A stretch of 64,000 bases of DNA, from positions 10,788,001-10,852,000 of the forward strand of contig CM082580.2 in the NCBI GenBank assembly GCA_040954595.2, read 5' to 3'. Below the pieces are notes generated by a model. That model made no database searches. It was not told where the DNA came from and was given only the letters and a program-made list of their open reading frames with translations. Within the stretch, counting starts at the first letter, position 1, and each line of letters starts with the position of its first letter. Shown in pieces: positions 24,749 to 39,295 of the stretch. Made by a program: the position numbers and the translations under genes. Origin of the DNA: Balanoglossus misakiensis. Its lineage: Eukaryota; Hemichordata.

Positions 24749-26710
24749 GACTTCCACACTCAGCGTCAGATACAACAGACAAGAACTCCAAACATATCGC
24801 GCGGATCTTAATAGAAAGAAGACACTGCGGAGTGTCCACTATACAAACTCATCACAGCCTTTCATGTGTACGAGCACACGCAGATGGACAATGTCCTCCA
24901 ACAATAGCACGGCTTCAAACGGGGTCACGGAGGAACAGGATTGTCCCCAGTACAAGAACAAAGTACTTTATAGACATACTTGAGAACGGATCCGAGTGGC
25001 CACTGAAGGCACTCTGACGATAGCGGTGGGCGTACAATGCTTAAACAAATTCTTCAGTCAAGACAACCGGCGCATCAATATGCACTGAGGCAACCTTCTG
25101 TCATATCAGATAAAGCTTTCGAGGACAGTTATGAATAATGCGAGCAGTTCATCTGACCCTTTAAGAAGGGATTTTAAAGCAGAAGAAAGCGGTGACGACA
25201 TTTTATTACTGATAATTTTATCAGTAGATATAGTAGGTGCGCGATGTACCAATTAAAGTGTAACTTTACAATTCTTTCGGGACCACCATCTAGCTACTTA
25301 CTACACCCAACTCACGCGGCCGCGCACGGAGACATATGGCTACGTTTTTATCGTGTGGTAGTCTGGTTACAGAGACTGAATAGCTTGTTCAAAGCACGGT
25401 CACTCAACACTATTTTTCACCACAATTTTTTAAACATAATTTTGCGTTTCGAATTTTTGTTTCCGACAACTTGTAGGTGTTCTTACCTATTTGTGGACTC
25501 GGAGTGACCGTGTTAAAAGTTTGAAAAAAGTTTTCTTTTCGGGTGTTATAAAAGATGATGTTCATTTTCGGATCAATTGAAATTCCGGTGTGGGACTTAA
25601 GGTTCTATCACTACACACATTTCTAACCGCGGATTGCGAATAAATTGAATGGTTAGACTGTCAAAGTTTGATAATTATCCATATCAAGTTGTCGTAAGAC
25701 CCCATTTTATAACAAATTAGGAAGCAATTCCGAATCGTAGGCAAGGACAACTTGTTGCAGAGTTACATTGAAATACCCCGGATGTCAACCCGGAAGTGTG
25801 ATTTCGGTTCTTCAATAACATGAGCCTGGCTATTGAAAGTAGCTGATTATAACGTGGCACCAGTGCGTGTATGTGGTGTGTTTGGCCACGTCGGCATATC
25901 TCTCGACTCCACCGGGCACTCACCTGACGCTTACACAGGTAATAAGTTTAATGCATTTGCACTGTCCTGAAATATTTCCACAACAGTCTTTATAACGTGT
26001 GGTTCACTGATGTAAATGTATGTATCTAAATGTTATGTGGGTGGTGCTGCTTGCTGCCCAGACGATGTTGTTCGCACAATTCACTACGAACAGCACACCT
26101 CCAACCGAGCAGCACCGTCCGCTACTATCATTGAAGCTAAGTCTTCACAAGAGCCTGTTTTGTGGTCAAATACAATAGTGTTCCCGTAAATCTTAGGTTA
26201 GGTACATACGTTGAACTAACTTCTCTCACTCATTTCCCATGTGTGTGAGCTTGCTCCATGCATTACCTGCTTCCCTTCTACCAGGTCCATAGACGAAAGC
26301 TAATTAATTGATAGACAAAGTTACCGGATGTCATCTTCTTGAAGGACACCTGATATTTTTGTTTGTCAATTGAGATTGTGATGTTGATCTTCAAATATTT
26401 ATAATATCTGCATTAATAAGCCCATATCTCTCAATGATTTTCTCTTTTGTGTGTGAAAAGTGTACATTTCATTTGTGAATTCAGTCAAATATGGCAACAT
26501 ATTCAGCATCTGGTCAAGTTATTTTTAGTGCCTACGAATGAAGTCCTGAAGACTACAATGGATTCAATTACACTCCAAACATCTGTCCTGCTATCTATGC
26601 CTGAACATGCCTGGACTGCTGGGTCATAGCAATATGTGTTCCTTGTTTCAATACATCTGTAGCAGTTTTAGTTCTACTTTGATTCAGACTCGGATAAGAG
26701 GAGGAAAAAA
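24749..26710. other. Intergenic, head-to-head between LRAT/propeller and MCFD2-like genes
   Basis: This is the probable location of both 5' UTRs and promoters, transcribed divergently. Short open frames show no recognisable product. I see no RNA gene. Confidence 0.45.
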
Positions 26711-28308
26711 ATGGCCAACTTGAAAAATCATTTGTGTGGACTTCTCCTGCTCCTGTGTCATCTTCATTACATGGAAACCAAGGTTATGGACCAGGACCAT
26801 GATGTTGAGTAAGTCTCTTACCACTCGGACATATGGCATTGGAAGAAAACCCTCTCCAGATATACAAGTTCCCTCTTCCTCTTATTTCCTAATCAAGAAG
26901 TTGAACCCTTGGTACTGTCTAGACTGATAAGACGAGCAAATGTTTACTTTTCATTCCTAATCAGGCAGTGGCATTATGGTAATTCCATCAAGGTGGATGA
27001 CCAGTCAATCTCCATTTATAATCTCCGTCAGAGGACAAACTTTAGTTGGATGTCCAGTATGTCTCTTTGGCTAAAATGATAAGATGGTTTTAATTGTGGT
27101 ATTTATTTATTCCTCCACCAGACACCTCAGTCTCCATCTCGGGGACAGACTTGATTTTGACGAAGAGGGTGCCAGACACATATACGAACACATGAGTCAG
27201 ATGATCGATCTCCCAGAAAATGTTAAACAGGGAGAGTTCACTGATGAAGAAGGTTAAAGTGTTTAGCAATTCTCCAAATATGGCATCTCTTTCAAAGCAA
27301 ATATATGTTGTCCAAGAAACACAATTTTTCGGATAAATGAGAGTGTAGAAGATGTGCAAATTGTAGAAAAATGTATTTACCAAGTATGGCAAAAGGAGCG
27401 TATGTGTTTATGGAGAATGTTGGTCATTTGACTTAATCAATTTGCTGTTGTTCTTTATTCACCTAGGCCGGTTTTATTTTTTTGTGAGCCACGACTTCGA
27501 TGGCAATAACAAACTGGATGGACTGGAGTGCTTTGCATTGTTGACGGATTTTTATGACACCAAAGACCCAAAGGCTGCCAACCAACTTGCTGGCAAGATG
27601 TCCGCCCGAGAAGTTGAAACGCTAGTGGACGATCTCCTGGTGAAACACGATGCCAATCGAGACGGGTATCTGGATTTCGCCGAGCTCAATGGCGGAAATG
27701 TGGTTTCTATCTGGACACGGATGACTGACATTATCGATGACGTGGAGCAAAGAATGGGGCAAGGTGATAGCCCATCTGCACCGAAGGCTCAACCCCCGTC
27801 ACAAAGTGGTCAGGCCCACCACCAACCCGCGCCACCAGTGCAACAGCAACAGGCTGTTCACCATCAACAGCAACCGGTGCCACAACAGGCAACACTGCAG
27901 CAACAGCAGCAGCAACAGAGACAAATGCAACAGCAGGTGCCCCAACAAAACATACAGCAGCAACAGGTTCATCAACAACAACAAAACATACAGCAGCAAC
28001 AGGTTCATCAACAACAACAGCAACAGCAAGGCCAACATCAGGGACAGCACACACAACCGCAGCAAGTCCAACAGCAGACCCAACAGCAGCACCACACTCA
28101 GCAGCAGGCAACTCAGCATCAACAACTCAATCCAAACATCCAACAACAACACCAGCAACAGGTGCTGCAGCAGCAACAGCAAATAAAACAGCAAATTCAT
28201 CAACAACAGCAACAAGCAAACCAACAATTTCAACAGCAACAACAACTTCACCATCAACAGCAACAGATTCACCATCAACAAATGCAGCAGCCACTCCCTA
28301 CCCCATAA
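26711..28308 (+). CDS. Secreted EF-hand protein, MCFD2-like, with Gln/His-rich tail
   Basis: Exons 26711-26808, 27122-27252 and 27467-28308 join in frame (about 356 residues). Residues 1-25 form a signal peptide (core CGLLLLLCHLHY). Two canonical EF-hand loops follow: DFDGNNKLDGLE (~86-97) and DANRDGYLDFAE (~138-149), all with Asp/Asn and Glu ligands in place. The order signal peptide, HDVEHL linker and paired EF-hands matches MCFD2, which with the lectin LMAN1 carries glycoproteins from ER to Golgi; CGREF1 is the other relative. Unlike MCFD2 (about 146 residues), the protein continues for about 155 residues of almost pure Gln/His from ~200 to the end. The first two exons use a modest donor (GTTAAA) after EEG. 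The exact role is unknown; the EF-hand family call is firm. Confidence 0.85.
27838..28296 (+). repeat. CAG/CAA-rich low-complexity tract (coding)
   Basis: Imperfect CAA/CAG/CAT codon repeats encode the Gln/His tail of the EF-hand protein. The mix of CAA and CAG codons and periodic HQQQ units suggests expansion by slippage and unit duplication: a segment beginning with ACATACAGCAGCAACAGG is present twice, near 27948 and 27984. Confidence 0.9.
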
Positions 28309-28680
28309 TTCTTTTGACCAAAATCCTGAGTACAAATGAGGTGAAGGGTCAATATATTGGGGTCAGTGCAGTGGTGATGGAGTAATCCATTAAAGTATGG
28401 TATTAATTTATAATTACCTTGCTATTCCATAAACTCAGGCAAGTGAATTTGTTCAGGTCGAGGACACATTAAGAGCTTGTCCATGATGATGGTCTACACG
28501 GGGAAAGTACAACTTAGAAAGTGGTCCATTTTATGTTATGACCAATAAGGTCAATATACTAGTCACAAGATAGTATAGAATCTTCTCTATTTTAGAATGA
28601 AAGATTAAGATTTTTTTTACTGAGAATGCTTCTACTGTACTGAAGCTTTTTTTTCTTCTGAGCCTTTATTTTCTTTAGCC

Positions 28681-28686
28681 AATAAA
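28681..28686 (+). terminator. Candidate poly(A) signal of the MCFD2-like gene
   Basis: AATAAA, about 370 nt after the stop codon, on the coding strand. Confidence 0.5.
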
Positions 28687-28800
28687 ATGGAACACTTTAA
28701 GTTATATGTGTAGTGAACAGTAGTAGCCGGGGAAAGTGTCACTCGAGGGCGCTGTAAGATGGGGAGAGCCCTCGAATGACAGATTTTCCTGTACAAGTGT

Positions 28801-28848
28801 ACAGCAGTGCAGTGTGGTGGAAAAACAGCAGTGCAGTGTGGTGGAAAA
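28801..28848. repeat. Perfect 24-bp tandem duplication
   Basis: Two identical adjacent units (ACAGCAGTGCAGTG then TGGTGGAAAA) lie just after the MCFD2-like 3' end. Confidence 0.9.
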
Positions 28849-29143
28849 GCTGGTGTGATAAATTCATCAAATACATTCAGATATACATCAGTCATAGTCC
28901 CATTCTCCATCATTTGGTGACAAACGGAGGTTGCCACTGCTTGGATCTGCAATCTGATGTTCAAATGTAGTAGAGGTTGCCCAGTGGCAGTGCTGCTGCA
29001 CTGATTGGAAAGTGTTGAAATATTGTATCGAACCCTACAGTGGGAGGGATGGTAATGGCATAATTATAGAGAATAGTTTTGAAGAAATCTCATGGAAGAA
29101 AATACAGACAGACCAGTCATTTCCTGCAAGTGTGATCGAAGTT

Positions 29144-29149
29144 TTTATT
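29144..29149 (-). terminator. Poly(A) signal of RPL32
   Basis: The minus strand reads AATAAA, 38 nt past the stop codon. A very short 3' UTR is typical of ribosomal protein genes. Confidence 0.7.
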
Positions 29150-29186
29150 TTTCCACAAATCTTACAGATGAAAGTACGACAAACAT

Positions 29187-30046
<860 letters not shown>

Positions 30047-30634
30047 CTTGTTGGTTGATCTTGGGACACCCTACTGATGAAATGTAACAATGTTTGTGGT
30101 TTATTAATATTTAATGTATTTGCATATGATCCACATCTTGGCATTTTAACAAGACTTGCTTCAGATGAGACTGAAAGATCATCCGAAAGTACACCTACTG
30201 TCCCTTTAATGGTGATCTCATGCGTACAACGACGTACTTGTTATTTTCATGATTGACATCAACAATGTATGGTGGCTACTACTACACTACTAAAACAGAG
30301 CAAACTAGGGTACATGATGCGATTGTGCAAACTAGGAAATGGTCGTCTCTGGCCGTAAGTATACTAAACTCCACGACTGAATGAAATCGACACTGGAAAA
30401 CCCGTACGCATGCAGTAAACACAACAAAACTGGTTGGGGAGTTATGGACATGGTGGATACTACGGCATGTGGGTCCCAAAACAGTACAGTTTTATTCTAA
30501 ATGAGGGAATGAAAATACCCAATATCCCTGTCATACATCAAGTGAATATAACACTTTCGATTTATGGTCGGATGACAAGACAGTGGCCAGGGATGGGTGA
30601 GATTTAACCGGATCGTTTGAGGATCGTATCTCAC

Positions 30635-30672
30635 CTCAATGCAGACCTCAATCCCAAGATGGCGGAAGAGGA
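30635..30672 (-). promoter_or_regulatory. RPL32 non-coding first exon with 5' TOP tract
   Basis: The minus strand reads CCTCTTCCGCCATCTTGGGA and then a GAG|GTGAGA donor. A pyrimidine run followed by GCCATCTTG is the classic start of ribosomal protein mRNAs, giving mTOR-dependent translational control. The exact transcription start is inferred. Confidence 0.65.
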
Positions 30673-33600
30673 CGGGTCATGACCTTTCGATATCGTAGAG
30701 GGCGCTGAACATCCGGCAAGCACAGGATCGTAGCTACGCAACCAAATACGTAACCTTGTAAAAGTTTTCTGATATTAGTTATTTCTTGAGACAGAACCAA
30801 CATATCTTACAAAACGCCGTTTACAAACAAAACTCATGCCATTACTATAGGTACTTCAGTAGAGAGAGATAAAGGAAATGCAACTTTTGAATACAAATCT
30901 CGACCACAGTGACCATTCTACTTTCTTTCTGAGAGAATGCTTAGAAGTAGTCCGTGGAAGTAGTTTTGTCAACGCCGATGGTGTCTTTTAAAGAGATTAG
31001 AACGTGCAGATTTCTTCAGAGCTCGTGTTTGTCCTACAGTAATGCATTCCCCAAAGATTATACACTTGTTTCTGCTTTACATTGTGCCAAATCAATCCAT
31101 GTCAGACACACTCCGCTTTATGGATTGGTGAATCCATGTTTACAGACTAGACCCGGCCAGACAAGCCACACCAATCATTTATTAATTTTGTCTTACTGCA
31201 CTCCCTGAGTGTGTTGTTGATCTAATGATGTACTGGTACTTCACATTGAATTCACCTGTAGAAGTATCTGTGTGTACGTGGAAACCAAATTTTCGAGACA
31301 AACCACTTTTTGTAAAATGTTTTTGTTTTATTTAGATTGTGAAGTTTGCTTTTGTTTCTACTACATACATGGACAGTATGGTTTATTCATATAAAATGTA
31401 ACAATATATGCCAAATACAAGCCATGCTTTACTATGACAACAGCGATACCATGGCAATAAACAAATGCCACACCCACTTTACAATTTAACAATTTATCTT
31501 TAATACGTACAGGGTCATTATACACATAGACAACCTTTTTGCCTTAACCTTTATTTTCAAATTCCACAATTCACTTTGTTGCTGACTCCATCCACCCGTA
31601 ACTTTTCAGCAATATTCCTTATCGGAGTTTGTCTACACGAGTCTCACATTTTGGGGACACACAGAGGTGGGCACATTTGCCACTAAAGCTTCAGTAATAT
31701 TCCTAAAATGACATACAGAATTCCATGCACCTTTTTAAAAAAAAACATCTTACATTGTGACAATTACTCCTTTGACTACACACTGAAGTAGTGCCCTCAC
31801 GTGACAACATTCAACAAAATCTAAACAGCAATTCATCAATGTCATAATGCAGCATTGTCCATCACTAGTGTCATTAAGGGTATACACGCTCTAAAGTGAG
31901 AACCATATTTTATCCCCCTGCATGTGATTGCACTGGAAACAGCAACGAAGGCTGTGTCTCTCACCAAGACCACTGTCCTCAATATATATATGCACGAGGA
32001 TAATTGGCATCGAGAAAATGAATAAAACCCCACCAGGCTTATTTCCAAATAAAGAACGTTCAATTACTGCCATTAAAGCACGTTGATCTTGGCTATAATG
32101 CTGGCAATTAAAACACGGTGACCCCCCTTTTTTATTACGACTTTTGACCACACTGCAAAGGACTAAAAGTGTTCATTAAAAATAAAAATGTGTACATGTA
32201 TATTACCAGCGTCGAAATGTCAGTCTGCGAGTTAAAAGATCAAAAGGTATTTGTCTTGCTAAGACTTTATAAAACAAAAGGAAGAAAATTGGCCACCATA
32301 CATGAAAGTCATTGCATGCAGAGAGTGGAAGAAAATGCTGATGAGAATCAAAGCCCCTACAAAACCGTTCATAAAATGGTATAAATTTGCGCCCATTGTG
32401 ATGTCTAGTCTGGCCAGTTCTCTTGCATTTTTATAAATCTGTCCCTCCAAAAGACTGCTTCTTGCCCGAAAGCCTGCTCTCAGCTCCTCTGAAAAAAGTA
32501 CAACTCAGTAAAGCTACTAACAGTAAATATCCCTGGTTACAGAAGAAAAAAAAGTCGATTCTCTTAAATCCAACTTCAAAGAATATACAAGAAAGAGTTG
32601 GTTCACAAACAGCAGATAAATTCTGCAAATGAGTTCTCATAATTTTTTCAATATACATGTAGTTGAACTTTCTCCAAAATCCAATATGGCTGCCAACCGA
32701 ATAATCAAAGAACTACAAAGATGGACAGAATGCAACTTGTTGGAAATCCTATTGGGTCTTCCACATTTCAAGACATAATTTAGAAGTTGCATTTTAATTC
32801 TACATCGTAAAACTCTTTTTTTCATTCGTAAGTAAATACAGCCATTTTAACTACAATGGCGCTAAGAAAGGGTTTAACTTTGTTTCTGCACAATAAATGA
32901 TGATGAGTACTCAAAGTTTCACTCATTATTTTTAGTGGGTGTACCACATTAAATTTTGGTAAATTTTTTCTCTCATAAAATTGAATTAAAAATAAATACG
33001 AGCAGGGTTTGGTTTGACTTATTTTATCTTGAAGGTTCTCACGCAAAGGGCTTGCTTTAAACCTGCATAATTTTTGCTTTATTTTAAGTGAATGGCCCAC
33101 TGAATTGCTTCGGTTGACATAAAATAATTTCAGTTTTTAAGAAGTCAAATGTACATGATAATACTTACAACAATGAAGTACATGGATTTACTTTATGTAC
33201 ACCCCTTCTATGATTTCAGAGTAACCGTGCCTTTTACAAAATTGCTGATGAAAGATTTTCTCAGAAATGGCCTCAGTGACAGGATTTTGCCAGCCAGTGT
33301 GCCCTCTAATGACAAAGGCCCTTGGGAAAGCACTTAACCTTTTCTTCTTGTTTAAAAAAAAAAAACAATATAAAAGGCACAGTTGTCTGAAATCAATAGT
33401 ACTGGGTGATTAAAAACAGAAGACAGCTATGCTGCACACAGAAAGAACGACACACACATGTAGCCCTCCAGCTTATGCAAACTTTGCCCAAATACTGCCA
33501 ATGATTACTAAACAGTCTGTAACACAAACCCACATTGAGAAAAAAATATTCCAAATCCCAGTCCATGCAGCCCCACTTCTGGTCTCAAATTTTAAGTCAT

Positions 33601-34880
33601 CCATCTCAAACTCTTTATAAGGTCAATTTCCAACAATGTTTCTTTAAGTAGGAAAGACTCGTCTGGTAAATTATATGTGTGACAAGAACTCAGGTGTATA
33701 TCTCATGTATATGATTGCGTGGTCCATATGACAGTGCACATCTCAGCACAGGTACAGTACTACCTACACCCATTCTGCATTATGGTTTGGTCTGACCAAC
33801 AAGTTTTCAGTGGTAAATTTGGACCCATGTATGTACACGGAGGGGGTTGAAAGGTAAAGATAGAGGGGAAAAGCAGGACACCTTGTCTTTCTAGCAGCTT
33901 TTTAATTGAGCACATTCAAGTTAAACAGGGCTAAAAAAACCACTCCTCTCGTTTTTTTGCTCATAACTATAAAAAAAATTCTGGTAAACAGTGCTCTGGT
34001 AGTTTACTCGAGGAAAAATTTCAGAATGGATCACATGCAATGGCCGCCAGAACTCAATTAAAACGTCTACATTCACAATATCTCTCACCTATCGTTCCTA
34101 GATTCTCCAATGGTTCAACATGAATTACATTCCTTTCACATCTATCACTCATTCCTGTGGAAGTCATATTACGTAATCTGTTCAGAGAAAATATATATTT
34201 CTCCCCAATTTTATTCTTGCACAATGAGTTGTTGCAAAAGTGTTTTTTTCTTGTCACGTAACATATAGGATTCTTGAAGTTCTCTTAGTATTTATTATTA
34301 TTATTATTAATTTTTTTTTTGGTAATCTTTTTCTAGCTCTGGGCAGTTCCAGTCCAGTCATTACTTCAAACTGTTCAACAGATTATATACATTACACAGT
34401 CAGTATACATGAAATTACTACGGATAGGCTGTCAGTCTATATTCGCCTTGCCTCCCAGCGCTGAACTCCCCTATGGCCGCAAGAAAAACGAAGCCCGGTC
34501 TGTTAGCATTTCGCCGACATGTACAGAATCCCTGACTGCGTTTCAGCAATCATCATTCCGTCACTGGTGCTCGGTGCTCTTCCAGATCTCTTCCCAGTGG
34601 CACGTAAATCCGTACTCCGGTTCTTCCGATATTTCTCACTGGAGTCATTGCCACAAATCTTCATGGACACCTTTCCATGTTTACATCTCTCCCTCTTTCC
34701 TTCCTTCCTTCCTGTAAATCGCTCCACTGATTAGGTATGGCTTGTAGCAATCACAAACGGGTCTGGCCCCCCTAGGGCCAGCTTTTGTGATTATATTTGT
34801 ATTGGATTTGTAAACAGTCTTACAGCGTACGAGTTGGTTCCTCTGCAGTAATGCCTTGGATAATTACGGAGAGTTGGTGT
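30673..34880 (-). other. RPL32 promoter side and likely long SHOC2 3' UTR
   Basis: There is no coding region. SHOC2 ends at 34881 on this strand. AATAAA hexamers in its direction occur at 34215-34210 and again at 31555-31550 and 31332-31327, so the 3' UTR could be about 0.7 kb or up to about 3.5 kb. The segment nearest 30673 should contain the RPL32 promoter. Confidence 0.4.
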
Positions 34881-37800
34881 CTAGAGGGTGACCATGGATC
34901 TATACGGACCCTGCATCTTCAGATACTGCAACAGAAGTTCAAATTAAATTTAGAATAGTAATTATTTAAACATGTCATCATTATAAAAGACAACACGTTT
35001 ATAGAGATAAAAATGTTAAATGATCATTTGATGATGAAATGTGTATAATAATAGGGTTATACACAAAACACAGCCACGTATGGGCTCTGTCTGCAAAGTA
35101 TTGGACTCTATGGCTCATCCAATTCACCAAGCATGTGATAAAAGAGACTCGACCAACTCAATCTGACCCTAACCTTCACCCACTGCTCCAGACAGCACAA
35201 AAACGCTTGGAAAGGAATTAGACAACAGATCAATGCTGACCTGTATGACCAGAGATGGTCCCCCTCCGACCACCTCTTGTGGAAGATTGCTCAGCGGGCA
35301 GTTCTCGATGCTCATGATTTGAAGAGCCGAACACAGGGCCAACTCGAACGGCAGCGAATGCAAATGAGGGTTGTCATTCAAGTAGAGGTGCTCCAAACTC
35401 TCCAGGGTGCCAATCTCCTCCGGGAGGGACTGTAAGTTGTTCTCGCCGACGCTCAGATACTGCAGGGTGGTCAGGTGTCTGAAATCGAGCAAAAGTTACA
35501 GTTGCTTAAAAATTGCCAATGTCATCCAAAATTTGCTGCTAATAATCTATAAACACAAGCGAAGACACTATCAAGCCACCAGCACTGGCTTTTCTGAAAG
35601 CACACATGTGAGGAAAACTCTTACCCAATGCCTCTTGGTAAAGACGTCAGCTGATTGGACTGCAAGACTAGCCTCTGAATTTGCCGTAAATAAGCTGTTG
35701 AATTAGAATAGAGAGAGAGTTTAGATGAGTTTATAACCAGCAGTGTGTGTCATTGTGGGCATGGACACCCTTGTGAATTTGCAAGAACCAAGATTTCTCT
35801 GATTAAGTCCTACAAACAATGTTGCATGCCTGTATACTAGACCATTTATCTTCAAAAATCTTTGACAATGCCACTGTACTTACCAATCTCTGAAGGTAAG
35901 CTCTCCAGTTTGTTCTCTTCCAAGTCGAGCACTCTCAGCTTTTGCAAGGAACCGATGCCTCTGGGCAATTTCTGCAATGACAACATCCCAAGTACGTATG
36001 AGAGCCATGCCAAGACAGTTAAAATATGTTTAGAAAATTGGCCCATACGTATTTTAAGGGACTTGACACTCTTAGCAGGTATGACACCCAGTAGCATTAG
36101 GATTAATTAAACACAGGTATCCTTACCTTGAGTAAATTATTACTTAGAATTAATACTTCTAATGAAGTCAGGGACTGGATGTCCTCTGGGAGCTTAGTGA
36201 GTTGGTTGGTGCCAAGGTTCAACTCTACCATAGTCATCCACGAAGCAACATCTGGAAACGAAAAATGGTATGATTATTGTTGCAGACCCCACTAATGAAC
36301 TAGAGTCAGTTCATGCCCCCTATTGCACAGGCCTGGCCCATATAGTCAAAAGTAAGAAAGGTCAGGGTCTGAAAGGTTTTAGAGTGATACTTACCAAGAG
36401 GTAAAGCTGTCAGCTGATTCTCCTTCATGTTGAGTTTAGTCAGATACTTCGCCCGACTAAAAATACCGAATGGAATCTTCGTTATGTGATTGTGCTCCAT
36501 ATTTATTGACTGAAACAAAACAAAATAGTTGGTATTAAAATCGTGACATTACTCTGCCAGATAATGACATCACTGTTAAATCATGACTGCTGTTGAATGA
36601 TGTCATTTTGACATCGCTTTAAATCGTGACATCACTTACGTATACAGTAGCAAACTGAGAGGGTCCACCAATCGGATAAGACGTAAAGTTGTTCCTTGAC
36701 AGACAGAGACTTGTCAGATTTTCCAGGCTTGAAAGAAGACCTTCCTGTTTGACGAAACAGAAAATAGATTTATTGATAGAGAGTCCTTCCACTCATATAA
36801 TATTAATCTGTGAAAATGTTTGTGTTGACAGTATAGTATCTTAATTTAACCTACCGGTAATGCAGAGATGTTGTTGTTTTCTACGTTGAATTCCTCCATT
36901 TCTATACAGTTACTCAGGGACTTGGGTATTGCCTGCAGACGATTATACCTGAAAATAAAAAGACAGACCACATGATGAAAATTGAAACAATCCAGAAGCC
37001 ATGATACACAACAAAAGAACGAAAAATTTGAATATCTCACCTTAGTCCTAGTCGACTGAGCTGTTTTAGGTTACCAATAGAATTTGGTAAATCTAGCAAT
37101 TCATTATGTTGTAAATCCAGTGACGATAACTGTGCACAATTTCCAATCTCTGTAAAAACAAATTAGAGCATTTTTAGATAATGTCAATCAACTAAAAATA
37201 TTTCCATATTGATACGTTAAAAAATCAGCGAGTCTAAATTCATAGCTGAGGCCAGGTTAGTGATGTGTGAAATATATCCACTCACCTTGTGGCAAATGTT
37301 CTAAGTGGTTATGCGAAACATCAAAGGTAATGAGATGGACCAGTTTACCAATGCCCTCTGGTAAATGTCTGATTTTATTTTCACGTAAACTTAACATGGT
37401 TAGTTTCTGAAGAAGAAGAAAACAGTACATTGAAGTCAATGATGACGGCACAGTTATATACTTGTTCCTTTATTTTTGAGAAAAATACAACGTAGAGCCT
37501 ATTATCTCTCAATAATGTTGGGTCTTCTTTGAACTTACAGTGAGGTTTGAGAGCTCTTCACCGACTTCAGTTATTCTGTTAAACCTTAGGAAGAGTGTGG
37601 TCAGGGACGTCAGCTTGTAAACAACTTCTGGAATCTGGAAATCAGAAATTGAGACAAGTCGCAGTTGTTGTGAGATCTAACTGGCTGGTTCATCAGTTGT
37701 AACAGAGGAAAATCTCTTTCAATTACACGATGCAGTCCCTACATGAGGTTCAGGGAACGATATGGATAAACATATTTCACTCTATACGAACTGTCACTGA

Positions 37801-39295
37801 CCTCTTTCAGTTTGTTGTGCCTCAGATCAAGTACTTTGAGCGCCTTAAGTCTCTCCAACGACATCGGCAAACTTGTCAGCGAGTTCTCGCTCAGGGCCAG
37901 CTTCTGCAGGTTGCTTAGGTAACCAATCTCTGGAGGCAGACATTGTAACCTGTTTCCATAGAGATACAGCTCCATCAACTGTGTCAACTAATGAGACAAA
38001 ACAGGAAAATGTGTTGATGCACATTTCATAATGTCACAACACAGAAGCGAGATACGACACCGCAGTGATTTGAATCAAAAGAAAAAATTCGAAACAAGAG
38101 TACCTATGAATTAGATTTCAAAAGTTTAAGACTTCAATTTTAAGAAAACATGTCCACAACATGATACCTAACGTTACTTGGCGATCTAGTTTACTTACAT
38201 CCTTGATGGTGCTGGGCAACACAGATATCTGAAAGGTGGGGAAAAACACAAGAATATTTTAATTGGCATTAGAAGAAAAACCTGACCAATATGTAAAACA
38301 GAAGCCTTACTACTACATTTTTACCAAAGACCAAACTTTTCACTTTCATTCAAATGTAATAAAATGTTTACGGTACTTACACATGACTTGCTCAAGTCTA
38401 ACCTAGTGTCACCTTGTTCCTTGCACTTTAAGAATTCCTTCCCAACATCCTATAGAAGAGATGGAAAAGAAATAGCGAGTGTAAGGTTGTATCAAAGCAG
38501 TCATTTGTTTACATGCAGACATGTAAAGCCTGTGTATGGTACAATGTTGATGAGGGTCTATTGACAGTCAGTGACCAATACTTACTTCAGGATATGAGCA
38601 GCCTAGCAATAATTGACACTACCGTATGTTTCAGTGGGCATAGCAAACCCACTGTACAATCTCATCAGAAACGAAGCAAATTACACTTAGCAATGATAGT
38701 GACGTTGTCACCACCAAGAAATTAACAAAGAACCCTACCATGGCTGGTAAAATCACGATATGCAGGCAACGAGGCTTTGTCACGCGTACAGCAAGCTACA
38801 CACGTAACTACACGAGTACCCAAGCTGATGCGTGACAATAAGGGTTAGTGGAGAATGCTTTATATGGCACTCATAACCCGCCCACGTTACCCGCATTGGC
38901 GCTGGGAAAGTCAACACGAATGAAAAAAATTCAAATGTCATGTGGAGGTTTGAGAGTCGACTATTCCCAGAATTTACAATAGGTGGTCTTTATCTCCACC
39001 TTTTTATATTTCAACAGAAAAGTTGTCCGGGGAAAAGAGAAGGGCTGTGATGTGAGGGTAATGAACATATACGTGTAGTCTACACTCTGAAAATTGGGTT
39101 ACTGTGTAATTGTAAAGAGTATTGAAAACAGAAAAAAAAACTTACCAAGTCTGCTTGCACTGATTTCTTGTTTTTGTTTGTGGGTTTGGGAATATCATTT
39201 TTGAACACTTTGACAGTCACTTTCTTTTTACTGGTGGGTTTGTCCACCTTGGCGTCGCGGTCGTCGAAACCACTGGCTTCACCGGATCCACTCAT
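34881..39295 (-). CDS. SHOC2: SHOC2 leucine-rich repeat scaffold, 15 coding exons
   Basis: Exons (5' to 3'): 39295-39146, 38449-38381, 38228-38199, 37987-37802, 37634-37539, 37406-37286, 37149-37041, 36948-36855, 36744-36640, 36509-36395, 36251-36127, 35971-35884, 35694-35625, 35478-35241, 34925-34881; 546 residues. A short Lys-rich N terminus is followed by about 20 leucine-rich repeats ([45 protein letters not shown]) and the family ending [12 protein letters not shown]. Human SHOC2 is 582 residues with a longer N terminus. SHOC2 holds MRAS-GTP and PP1C together to dephosphorylate RAF at its inhibitory site, promoting ERK signalling at the membrane. The concave LRR face looks intact. No canonical RVxF PP1 motif is evident in the short N terminus (it reads [12 protein letters not shown]). 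All exon phases join. Confidence 0.96.
37910..37923 (-). promoter_or_regulatory. X-box consensus inside SHOC2 coding exon 4
   Basis: The minus strand reads GTTACCTAAGCAAC, matching GTNRCC-NN-RGYAAC. It encodes part of an LRR (GYLSNL), so the match is most likely coincidental. Confidence 0.15.

Larger units (their letters stand above)
28309..29186. other. Convergent 3' regions of MCFD2-like and RPL32 genes
   Basis: It contains the MCFD2-like 3' UTR with AATAAA at 28681 and a 24-bp tandem duplication, then the short RPL32 3' UTR read from the other strand. No gene is seen. Confidence 0.5.

Noticed and set aside
27799-28335. Minus-strand open frame rich in Leu
   Set aside because: It is the reverse complement of the CAG/CAA repeat, so the Leu runs are a by-product.
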